A DNA stretch of 64,000 bases, taken from Ceratocystis colombiana. Its lineage: Eukaryota; Ascomycota; Sordariomycetes; Microascales; Ceratocystidaceae. The stretch covers positions 124,001 to 188,000 of the forward strand of contig JAOSLS010000010.1 of NCBI GenBank assembly GCA_026419805.1, written 5' to 3'. Of the stretch, positions 53,154 through 63,904 are shown in pieces. Made by a program: the position numbers and the translations under genes. The notes below the pieces were generated by a model. The model worked only from the letters and a program-made list of their open reading frames with translations. It made no database searches and had not been told where the DNA came from. The stretch's first letter is position 1, and the number at the start of each line of letters is the position of its first letter.

Positions 53154-56100
53154 CAGAGTTGGAAGCACCGTGAGTAGCAGCAGCGCCAGGAACCAAAGAC
53201 GAGGCACCGGGGCCGGCAGGGGCAGAGCTGTGGGCACCAGCAGCAGGTCCGGGGCCGGCTGGAACACCAACATAGGCATCGGTGGGCTTAGGAACAGTAG
53301 TAGTCACGTCCGCAACGTAGAAGCTAGTGCTAACAGTAGGCTCGCACTTGCCGGGAGTTACCATTCCATTGGCACCAGTAGTAGCGGTAGTTGAGGTGCA
53401 GTCAACAGTAACGACGACGGTGTGCGTCAACTGTGAAGTAACGTAGACGATGTCGATATCTGGCACGCTTGTAAAGGCCGGGAGAGCGGTGCTGTGGGCA
53501 TCAGTGGAAGCTCCGAGTGGGTGGATGGGCGAGCCGGTACCGGGCTTGCTGTTGGCCACGCTGGTAGTAGAAGGCCTGCCGGCTGTAGCAGTCAGCAGGG
53601 TAGCAGGAACAGTGGTGTTACCGTAGGGGTGAACGGGCGAGCCAGAGGACACAGGGTAGGCCTTGGTGGTCTTGGTCTTTCTAGCCTTAGCAGGCTTCCG
53701 GCTCTCATCCTCAGAGTCGGAATCAGAGTCAGAGTCAGAGTCAGAGTCAGAGTCAGAGTCAGAGTCGCTCAAGAAGCTGCTCCAAGGCTCATTGTGTCCC
53801 TTGCTAGGAGCCTTCGAGTAGGGTCCGGCAACGGCGCCAGTGGGGTTAATGTTGAAGCTAGGGATAGTTCCAGTGACCAGGGGAAGCTTCGTAGACTTGG
53901 CCTTAGGGTGCTTGGAAGGCTTGCCACTCTTGCCTTCATCGTCCGAGTCCGAGTCCGAGTCAGAGTCAGAGTCAGAGTCAGAGTCGGAGTCAGAGTCGCT
54001 CAAATAGCTGCTCCAAGACTGCTTGTGTTCCTTGCCAGGAGCCTTCGAGTGGGGTCCGGCAACGGCGCCAGTGGGGTTGATGTTGAAGCTAGGGATAGTT
54101 CCAGTGACCAGGGGAAGCTTCGTAGACTTGACCTTAGGGTGCTTGGAAGGCTTGCGACTCTTGCCCTCATCGTCCGATTCAGAGTCAGAGTCCGAGCCCG
54201 AGTCCGAGTCCGAGTCAGAGTCGCTCGAGAAGCTGCTCCAAGGCTCATTGTGTCCCTTGCTAGGAGCCTTCGAGTAGGGTCCGGCAACGGCGCCAGTAGG
54301 GTTGATGTTGAAGCTAGGGATAGTTCCGGTAACTAAGGGAAGCTTTGCAGACTTGGTCTTAGGGTGCTTGCCGTACTTGCCATGCTTCCGGCCCTCGCTC
54401 TCATCATCCGAGTCATAATCAGACTCAGAATCAGATTCAGAGTCCGAAGATTTACCGCCTGTCTTCCCAGCTGGCTTCTTGCTACCAGCACCAGTGCTCA
54501 CACCAGTATAGTTCTCGTCCTCGTCACTGCTGTCCGTGTCGTAGTCACTTTCGAGGTCGCTGTCGCTCCAATTCACATAGTAGTCTAGGCCGTCGATCTC
54601 GGCCTCTGAGTGTGTCGGACGAACAGTCATCGAAATACTCTTAGTAGGGCCGGTAGTCAAGACCACAGAAGAACCAGTTGACAAAGCTCCAATTGAAGTA
54701 GTTTCGTTGTAACCGGAGCTGGTTGCTTGATAAGAAATGGGAACCCCAGATCCGGTACCAGCCGGCGCAGTCACCAGGGCGCTAGTGACCAAGCTGCTAG
54801 TAGTAGTGGTGGCGTCATAGATGGTGTCCTCGTCAATAGACTCATCGTCGCTCTCCCAGCCATAGCCGGCCTCCATGTCACTACTGCAGCTATGGTAATC
54901 GTACTCATCATCACTGTCGCTACAGTAGTAGTCCAAGCCATCAACCTCGGTCTCCGAATGAGTAGGAAGAGGGGCAGAAGAAACAGCAGTAGAGCCAGTA
55001 GAGCCAGCAGAGCCCAGGGGAGCAGAAGTAGGGTTGGCATAGCCAGTAGTGGTGTTGGGATAAGTTCCAGTGGAAACAGCAGCGTGGACCGGAAGACCTC
55101 CAGTAGATGCCACATAAACGCCGTCATAGGACACAGCCTCGTTGTCGGAGTCGGAGTCGGAGTCGGAGCCAGAGTCAGAGTCAGAGCCAGAGTCGGAGTC
55201 GGAGTCAGAGTCGGAGCTCGAGGCAGCCTCATGTTCGGAACTAGAACTGGCATCAGACTTAACAATGCGGCCGTTAATCTTAGCTTTGATAGGCGACCGA
55301 TGCTCCAGATAGTCCAGCAAGACAACATCCAGTTCCTCGTAGGTTGCTTTCTGGTTGGCATTATCCAGCAAAAGCATGTTGTCACCACCCTCAAGCATAA
55401 AATCGATAGTTACCATACGGTAAGTCTCGTCTGGCGTAATCTGCTCGCCATTGATCTTGACACTAATCAGACGCGATCCAGCCGGCATTGCGGGGTTGTA
55501 GACAATCTCAACACCACGCGAGACCTGGAAGAATGAAGTAATGGGCTCGCCGTTTACAATGTTCCGCATAGCGACAGCACCCTCGAAAATCTTCCATAGA
55601 GTCTTTCCATCAAATTCGACATCAACCACATTGTTTTTAAATGGCAGCACAGTCAAGACCTCGCCAAGGGTGACCTTACCAGTCTCAATGGTAGCTCTGA
55701 TACCGCCCGAGTTGACCAGCGCAAAGTACCGCTTGTTGTCAGCCTCGGAGATTTTTGACTTGGAATGACGCATGACATACTCCAGCATGGCATCGGCCAC
55801 AACGTTGCCCAGCAGACATTCCTGCAGCTGACACATGGTCTGATCTAGATCGATAACAGCACTGCCAACGACCTTGCTAGCAAAATAGTCGAAGCCCATA
55901 CGCCACTCATCAATATCAGCCTGAAGCTCAGCGTCAAAAGGAGTCTTGTCAGTGATGGGGATGGGAGCACCCTCGTAGGACAGCGCATGGCCGTCCTCGT
56001 CAAAGGCCACCTCAATCTCGCCGACATAAGTACCCCAACGGTGGGCTGTGACAACAAAGACCTCGTTACCGTCAGCATCATGGACGATAGTAGGGTACTT

Positions 56101-56958
56101 GCCCTCAGCACCGGGCATGTCTCCAAGCAGTGTGTGGGTATGGCCACCCATGATCAGCGAAAGACCCCGAGTGGCCTTGGCCAGCTCGATATCGTGGTCA
56201 ATACCAATGTGGGTCAGAGCTACAATGCGCTTAATGTTGGTATTGGCCTTGATATCCTCGATAGTGCGTTGCACAGCTGGCACTACATCAAGGAATTCGG
56301 TATTATCGGGGTTAGACTGGGCCTTGGTGTCCTGAGTAGTAACACCGATAACAGCAATCTGTTGCTTTTCAAAGATAACGTATGGCTTGACGGTAGCATT
56401 GATGTTGGGGTCAGCCGAGTCGATGTTGGCTGAGATAACAGGGAATTTCAGAGTTTTAAGATACTCGCCAAGCTCAGCATCACCACCGTCCCACTCGTGG
56501 TTTCCAAGTGTCATGGCATTGAAGCCAACCCGGTTGAGAGTCTCGCCAATCTTGGCAGTCTTGTAGTGAGCATAGAAAAGAGTGCCCTGGAATTCGTCAC
56601 CGGCATCAAAGACAAGGGCGTTCTCGTCTTCGGCACGTGCTTTATCAAGGACATACTTGATGCGGGAGTATCCACCGTAGCAGCCACGTTCAGGGTTCTT
56701 GCAGCCAAGACCCGACTTTGAGAAGAGGTCCAGGTGGGCATGGATATCATTGACGTGATAGAACTCTACAAAGAAAAGGGATGTTAGTTTGTTCTCATCA
56801 AGGAATATGGAGAGAGACCGAGTGGCTTCTTGTTACTTACTAGCCTTGTAAGGCTCAGGAGCGTCAGGGTCACGCTTGGCTAGCCTCTGACTATACAAAA
56901 CATCATTGGCAGCCGCCAGGCCAGCCACAGCCAAGCTGGCCAGAGTAGATAGCTTCAT
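52783..56958 (-). CDS. GPI-type 5'-nucleotidase/metallophosphoesterase with giant Ser-Asp repeat stalk
   Basis: Two exons, 56841-56958 and 52783-56765, giving 1366 residues. Signal peptide MKLSTLASLAVAGLAAA. The metallophosphatase half has NDIHAH (45-50), GNHEWD (127-132) and GGHTHT (246-251); the nucleotide-binding half has NSGGIRATIETGKVTLGE (391-408) and LPFKNN. The enzyme core ends near 541. The remaining 825 residues are a Ser/Asp/Thr/Pro-rich extracellular stalk: (SD)n runs, two PTHSExExDGLDYY blocks, three 75-77-residue units containing LPLVTGTIPSFNINPTG, and a (GS)n run. The end is a hydrophobic GPI-anchor signal (SFSAVVVALAAALLL). It should release phosphate or nucleosides at the cell surface; exact substrate unknown. 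The long stalk is far beyond the normal family size. Confidence 0.92.
53098..53158. repeat. CCAGAG hexamer array (Gly-Ser coding)
   Basis: About ten tandem hexamers encoding Gly-Ser near the C-terminus of the nucleotidase stalk. Confidence 0.85.
53700..54420. repeat. Three 225-231-bp tandem units in the nucleotidase stalk
   Basis: Units start at CCGGCAACGG at 53825, 54056 and 54281, spaced 231 and 225 bp. Each has a nearly identical core encoding LPLVTGTIPSFNINPTGAVAG and a variable GAGTCA hexamer run encoding (SD)n. Length differences are multiples of six. Confidence 0.88.
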
Positions 56959-58493
56959 GGCTGAAGGAGGAGGTAGAGAGTGTATATAGAAGAGCAAAGG
57001 AAGGTGTTTCCTTTTCTCTGTATTTTCGCCGAAAAGCTTAACAAAGAATGGAAAAGAAAGACTTCAATCAAGAAGCTCTTTTAGGAAAGACAGCCAAAAT
57101 TGGAGCACAGGGAACGAGCCTGGTGAAACAAGAAAAAAAAAAGAGAAAAGCCTTCTTCAACCGTGGGGATCTTGGGGGTTGCTTGGTCTTCTTATATGCT
57201 GCTTTTGCTTCTCTCCTCTAGTGTCTTCGTTTCCATTCCTTAGTTCTCCTGCAGTTATATGCTAATCTGCGGCCTTTATTCTAGCACTCGCCTATTTTTG
57301 GGCGGGGGAGGAGGGAACAGAAGGGCAGGATGCCCCGTCCGGCATCTATCAAAGAAGATCCTGGGTTGGAAGCCGGGGGTGTGTCAGTAGTCAAACACGC
57401 GCGCAATCTAGAAGAGATATACACCCGACTATCAAAGCTAGAGCTATATCTACGGCTGGGAGAAATGCTATTTACATGTTGCCCAGTTTCTTGCCCTATC
57501 TGATGTCCAAGTCACTCTATCCCAATCTGTACCTACCTGCATCCATATCTATATCTGCTTATGTTATCTAATTTTTTTTGTTTTGATATCCCGAAGCCAA
57601 GCCCAAAGCTGCTATCTTGAGTGCTGCGCGTTCCATGTCATGCCGCGTCTGTTCTCACTATCTTTTCCATGGTCTTTAATGATGGGTTTCCTTTCTTTCC
57701 AGGGGTCTAGGTCAGCCCATATGCTCCTATCTCCCTTGCTTGCTTTCTTGATTCTTGTTTCTTGTCTCTTGTCGTCCCCCCACTTGTGCTCCTCCTCTCT
57801 CTTACTCTTATCATCCTGTGCCGCCGCACCTTTGTCCATCCATTCCTTTTCGATATGACATAGACACCCACATGACCCCAGGGCCGACAAGGGGGTTTCT
57901 TTGCCCCGCCAAAAGATGGTCATCTCCGTGAGGGAGGCCTTGATTTGATTGTGAATATATTCAACGTCTACTAGAATCGCTAAGATCAAACGACGCATTG
58001 AACGCTTGCGGAGGCCCTTTTTAGCTGCCTAATTATTTACATACCCATAATTTTCGCATCTTTTGGTAAATCTTGGTCTTTATGTTTTTTTTTTTTTCCT
58101 CTCATGATGGACAAGGTGCGGAAAGAGTACATACTCGGTATTTTCTTCTTCTTTGAGAAGTTAGTACATACTCAGCCCATGGTCTCTCTATGCAGCAATA
58201 AATTTTCTCGTAAAAATGCATTTGCAAAGCAAGGACAACGCCAGGCAAAGGGAAAAATAGAAAAATAAAAAGAATCAAAGCTTGGACGTCATGACATGCA
58301 TAATTTTTGGAATCCTTGGTTTTCACTCGTTCGCTTCCTCCAATGGTCAGAAATGTATGTTTGGGGGAAAGATAATCCCAGTCGATGACATATCTCTCTC
58401 ATGGCTCCTTGCTTTTTTCTTTCTTTTTCCCTCGTCTATTTTACATCCATTTTTCTTCAGCGCGGCCCCTCCAAGCTTTGCACTTGTCATCTT

Positions 58494-58515
58494 CCCCCCC
58501 CCCCCCCCCCCCCCC
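58494..58515. repeat. Poly-C run (22 nt)
   Basis: Twenty-two consecutive C, the longest homopolymer in the window, intergenic. Confidence 0.88.
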
Positions 58516-59442
58516 GTTTCTTCTCCCTCACTCTCTAAAGCGATGTTTCCTTTCCTTGAACCGTAGCCAAGCCAAACAAGACAGACATACCATCTCTCAA
58601 CCAGGCTTATGGAAACAAAGTCAGGGAACCACCCCCAACACCCAAAGAACCTTGGTTGACCCTATGAGAAAACAAACCTCTTAGTTTCTAATTCGGGATG
58701 CACCGCAATCCTAACTTTCTCCTATGTCCTATGTCGTATTTCTTCAGAGGCTTGCCATTTTTGCTCCCCATTTTCATTTGCTCTAGGGGTCGTATTTTTG
58801 TGTCCTATTATCTACCTACCGCCCTTCTCTTCGGCATATGGTGTATGCATTTCAAGCTGGCTAAATCACCAAGCAAAGCAATTTGATCATAGCACAGGCC
58901 TAGAGACAAAGTCTAATGCCAGACAAAGCCCGAAGGGAGTGGGAGGCAAAGCAGTAAAATTACGCACGCTCTTCTTTGCGCTACAGAGCACCGTTCACCT
59001 CTTCCTTTTGCCTCTATTTTCTTTGATCTTTCGTATCTAGTCTCTTCCTTCTGAAGCTACATCTATATGCACAATCAGCACAACACCAGAAGAACATCAG
59101 AATAAGGGAACTTGATGCCACAAAAAACTGCACGTTACATGTGATGTCCCAGTAATTTGCCTTTTTAGGAAGGTAGCTTCTAGGGATTTATTCTCGAAGC
59201 TCCTTCCGCTTTAGCATTTTTTTTTTCCTATCTTTTTTTACCTTCTTTCTAATTTGTTCTTTGTTCTTTCCATCCCTTTTCTAATTTAGTTCTTTTGCCA
59301 TCACCTTCCTTCTAAGCACAACTTCTTCTTAACCTTCCTTCCTTCCCTGCCACAATTTAAATAAAAGAACTTCCACAGTTTCTCTCTCTGGAAGGAGCAG
59401 GAAATATAACACACCCAAAAGGGCAAGTAGTAGCCCAGAGTC

Positions 59443-59493
59443 AGATCGAGATCGAGATCGAGATCGAGGTCAAGATCGAGGTCAAGATCGAGT
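59443..59493. repeat. GATCGA hexamer tract
   Basis: About eight units of GATCGA with GGTCAA variants in non-coding DNA. Confidence 0.8.
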
Positions 59494-61310
59494 CTTGTTG
59501 TAGACTCTTTCCTATTTCGGCTCTGACATGTAAATGGCAAGTCTTTGTTTGACTCGTCATTATTGTCTTTTTTTTTGTTGATGCCTACCCCCTCCTTCGT
59601 TTGCTAGCTCCTCTGCAAAGCAAAGTCCAAGTCCGTGTTGCCATTCTGGCTTGTTTTCACTCGCTCATTGTCCTTCCCCCTCTTTCCCTCCCTTTGACCT
59701 GCCTTTCCTTTTTTTTTTTTCCTTTTTGCGTGATGTCCGTGTTGAGACTCCATTCTATTATCATTTCGTACTCCACGGTTGTTGCATTACCTATGATCTT
59801 TTGCATCTTTAAATTTCTCTTTTGTGCTCCTTCTCTGGCTCTCATCCTTTTTTCTTTTTGGCTTTTGCCACTTTATGCCCAATGCTGCTCCAAGTGAAGT
59901 TCCTTCCCATGCCCCAAGTGCTGGCCTGAACACAACGCAAACAAATTTAGCGTGGCATATCCAAAATGCTCCCTCCAACACTGATAAGTGGTGGAGGAGG
60001 CTTGTCTATTAAATAAACAATATAGTAGAAAGGAGTCAAAAAACAACAGGAAAAAAGCCAAGCTTGGCTTGGCGTCTATCAAATTTCCACTTCTTGCCCC
60101 CAATGCCCACCCAGACTAGCCGTTTTGCAAGTAGGTACTTTAGTAAGGAATCTAAACCCTTTTGGGGGCCCTCATCTCTTATCTAGAAAAAACAACATCG
60201 GTCCAGAATTTCATGGAATATAAGGAAGAAAAATAAGCTTTGTCCGCTGCAAATCACACCCAATTATTTCAACTGGCTGTTTTTATGGAGATCACACAAC
60301 AAAGCCTACAAACCTTCTTTCAGCAGCCACTTCACTTGGGTACGAGAACATCCTTGTACCTTCACCCTAACCCTACATGTCTAGGTGCTCTTGATTTCGT
60401 CCATGTCATCTAAATCGCTTTCGTGCTCTTTGCAAACAATGTTCTTCCAACAGTGGCAAATTAAGACAATACTGAGAAGATATCGACTTAAGTTCAAGGT
60501 CGCCCCCAAACTAAATTGGGACAGAATAAAAGTAGAATGCACACATCACATTACAACTCAGCCTCGAGATGTCTTCCCACGGAAAACCATGGAGTGGGCA
60601 GGTGGGGATCCCTTAAACTTCGGGGTTCCCATTCCGATATAAGGCCAAAACTAGTTAGGAGAAAGATATATATGACAAGGAAAAGAAAGTAATGAATAGA
60701 AGGCAGGTCACGGGAGTATAAGCCATGCTCGACCCTTCTATATGATCAGTCCTCTTGGTAGTTTGTCTTGGTTCTTTTAGATTCCCACAGGCGCACAGAC
60801 TAGAAATATGGAGGGCTGGCAGGTCAGTATCCGGTTGCTTTTTTTGCTTACACATCTCCCTTTGCCTATCTTGTCCTATGCATATCAGTTTTTGGGTATC
60901 TCTTGAAAAGTCGCTCTTCGAATTTAGCCCGTGTTAATGGCCTGTGTAAGGCAACCCACCTCGAAGTGGACCGATATGGGCTTTACGAAGATAAAGTGCA
61001 CGAAAAATTAAGAAAAAGAAAAAAAAAAAGCAGTCTCCATGGCAATAAGGCCGCAGCGCGCAGGAAAACAAGAGAGCAGTGACAGCAAAAGGCAATATAG
61101 AAACGCTCGAGTCTCTAAAGATGGCACTGGGGGCGTGTGACTCGTCATAATACGCCTTGAATAAGTAAAGTTCATCCACATTACAGTCACTTGCTTCAGC
61201 TTCTTGCGCCGTTTTTCCTTCCGCCTCTTTGTCTTGACTGCTCCCCACAAGAACACCCGCATTTGCTTCTCGTGTTTTCTCAGTTTTTCCTGCTTACTCC
61301 CTAGGGACAA

Positions 61311-61813
61311 ATGGCCGAGTCCAGCGAGTCTAGTGTCCAAATCCTTTTCCATTTATAGACATACCACGACGAGCATTGTCTAGGGTCACCGATTTACAAA
61401 TTCTTGCTGCCAGAAGCAGCATTAACGCATGCGTCACGCGGGCTGATGGTGACGCGAATGCCAGTTCGGGCCGAGAATTTGAATAATTCCGGCAGTATAC
61501 ACGGGTCTGTCCCAGCAACTACTGTCGATTGGGCCGGTGGACGAGCTATTGCGGCATGGGATCGGCGAGACCAGACAGGACCCAGTGTTGATATCAATGT
61601 TAGTTATCTAGGCACTGCTGGCGATGGCATCGTGGACGTGTTGGCCATCCTGAGTCAAACCTCGGCTTTAAGTCAGTCGGTATCTGGAGAGTCGATGCTC
61701 AGGGAAAGAGGGGCGCTCCCATCATTCTCGGCAGGCATACAACGTTTCTGCGCTTTAGCAAGGCTGGCCCAGGATTAGAGCAGGGGGAGAGGGAGAAGGC
61801 CGAGAAGATTTAG
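61311..61813 (+). pseudogene. Thioesterase pseudogene (copy of 52036-52548)
   Basis: The ATG is retained, but codon 16 is TAG (61356-61358) where the intact copy has CAG. A 10-nt deletion near 61638-61662 shifts the frame before the last third. Between these the sequence is well preserved, including the HG motif region. Changes near the start are mostly C-to-T and G-to-A. It is dead as a thioesterase gene; an internal start could at most give a truncated, frameshifted product. Confidence 0.92.
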
Positions 61814-61895
61814 GGCCGAGGGCTGAAGGCTAAAGGGGGCATCGGGTGTTCCAGCTTAGGTATGGGTCACAGTCTCTAGAGGCCTATAAGATGGC

Positions 61896-63764
61896 ATGCA
61901 CCACCCTTCCGACAACCCCACCCTTTCGTCAGACAAAATGAAAATCGCCCACCAAAACTCAGGGTTTTCATTTGCACACATCTCGATCAGAATGAAGATT
62001 ATTTAAAAGTAGTTTCTTCTGATAAGTATAGAATTGATTGGGATTCCTAATTATATCCCCAAATTGTTAAGTTGGGCACCCAATATATGTGGATAGTAAT
62101 AAGAAAGTATTACCACTTCAATCCTTGATTTCCTCGCCACTCTTTTCCAATATTATTCCTGGTAGTCTCTCACAGCATGGTCGGAATGCCTTCATCGTGG
62201 GCTCGTTGGAAATGCACAGAAGACGACATGGCTGAGGTTATAGTGGATGTCACCGATAATGGCTTTTCACCCTCTTAGGTGTCTCACTGACGATGAGTGC
62301 CTCGAACCACTCTAATCGACAGACTTAATGGTCAGACGGCTGTGAAAGAGCAAATCCAGCCTAGCCAACGGCTATCAAAGAATCAGGAAGACAAACTGGC
62401 TTTCTGGATTCTTCGTGAGGAGTCTCTGGGGGCACGCCCCGTCATAAAACCAGATTCGTGTTTGTGCTATGGGAATGTTAAGACAACAAGGCGGCTAACC
62501 GGAACTCAGACGCAACTGGATAGCCAGATTCATTGATCACCACTCAGACCTTAAGACCAAGATTGATAGGCGTCAGGAAGTTGATAAGTTTGAATTTTAC
62601 GTCCAAAACAGTTCATTAGTACTTCAAAATCAGGGAGTGTCAGTATGGTTGGACTCAGCCCGAGCGGAAGACTCTTCTCAAGGGACCCCATGCTCATCCT
62701 TGGACCAACCTCATTCATCAAAGTTACTACTGCTTTTTACAGTGGCGCCTTAACTCTTGGCATAATATTAAAAAATAAAGAGCTTCAGAAACATTGATTT
62801 CTTGATGAATTCAGGAAGATAGCCAAAAGACATTACATAAACTCACTCAATGGGTAGACTGACGACCACATCGGAGTTGAACGGCTTGAAAGAGTCTATT
62901 TGCCTCAAATCAAGCCTAACGCCAAGTCTGATGCCAGGTGAAACATTATGTACGGCCGTGAAAGTTATGCAATGGTAATATATTCGTTTACCCAGCTAGA
63001 GGCTTCTGCTAGCCGTGCTAAGGAGGAATGGATGGCGACATTCTTTTTGAATAATATTTACTGTTCCCACCTTCTAGCACATTGCTCTCATGGCCTCCAG
63101 CAACTTGATAATGGATTATTTAATATCTCCAAAGCTGCATATGGCCGAGAACTGGGAAGGTTCACTTCCCTGGGTGATTCTGCTCCAATGGACAAGGTCA
63201 CATTCATCAGAGCCTATGCCAAGGCTCGTGAAATGGGAATGACCAAGTGAAATACACTCTATGGCTGAGGAGTCACTGGAAGTTGGCCAATTTCTCGAGC
63301 CAAAGCTCCATGGAATCCAGGAATTCGAGAGGGTAGGCCGACTGAAGGTCTGAAAAGGACTCCAGAGCGGGCGCCATATTTCGGGTCGGATGATGCACTA
63401 AAACCCAGCCTCCACATTCGTGATCTTAGGTTTAAAAACACCAAAGACGCAGAGACAGTATAGCATGATGTATGAGAGGGTTGAGGTGCAGCAGCAGACG
63501 TTGACAGCGTATGCCATGAGGATTGCTGGTCTGGAGGTGGAACTAGCTCGTCTGAAAAGAGGGAAGAAGAGGAAGGCCATACCTAATCCCACTAATCATT
63601 TCGTTACTCTAAGCAAAGATCTAGTGGCTGGAGGAAATGTTGTTGAAAAGGAAAGTGAAAGGAAGCTTGTTGTGGTAAATGCCAGCTCTTCAGAGGAGTC
63701 GGGGTTAGAATTAGAGTCTGCTTTAGTTATCAAAGTTGGAGAGGATGAAAGGGTGGTGGTGCAT
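61896..63764 (+). mobile_element. Degenerate Fot1/pogo-type DNA transposon
   Basis: About 1.87 kb between imperfect terminal inverted repeats (ATGCACCACCC at 61896-61906; reverse complement ATGCACCACCA at 63754-63764). It contains a transposase frame broken by many stops. The N-terminal part (about 62215-62440) has CTEDDMAEVIVDVTDNG, VPRTTLIDRLNGQTA and QRLSKNQEDKLAFWILREES, a pogo-type HTH/CENP-B region. The later DDE part (about 62780-63250) has FLNNIYCSHLLAHCSHGL and KVTFIRAYAKAREMGMTK. The last part (63465-63610) has a coiled-coil tail ending in RLKRGKKRKAIPNP. Several stops are at TGG or CGA positions, as RIP or deamination would produce. No clear TA target duplication is seen. Non-autonomous and inactive. 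Confidence 0.85.
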
Positions 63765-63904
63765 GGTAATATTAGACAGTTTTGTCAACACAGTAGCGTC
63801 TTCGTTTGATTCTTGATATCTTATAATTGCAATAAAATTTACTCTATTCTATGTAATGGCCTCAACTTCTAACTCATGCTTGAAATTCTACAAGAATTCT
63901 TATT

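Larger units (their letters stand above)
56959..61133. other. 4.2 kb gene-poor region
   Basis: AT- and pyrimidine-rich DNA between the nucleotidase promoter and the duplicated block. It contains a 22-nt poly-C run, a GATCGA hexamer tract and a telomere-like CCCTAACCCTA at 60365-60375. Frames here are short and low-complexity; I call no gene. Confidence 0.45.

Noticed and set aside
52860..55536. Long open frames opposite the nucleotidase stalk
   Set aside because: They are mirror products of the Ser-Asp hexamer repeats (poly Arg-Val or Ala-Leu strings) with no independent features.
59301..59540. Small protein with Leu-Asp repeats
   Set aside because: It is only the translation of the GATCGA tract plus flanking UTR-like sequence; no start context or homology.
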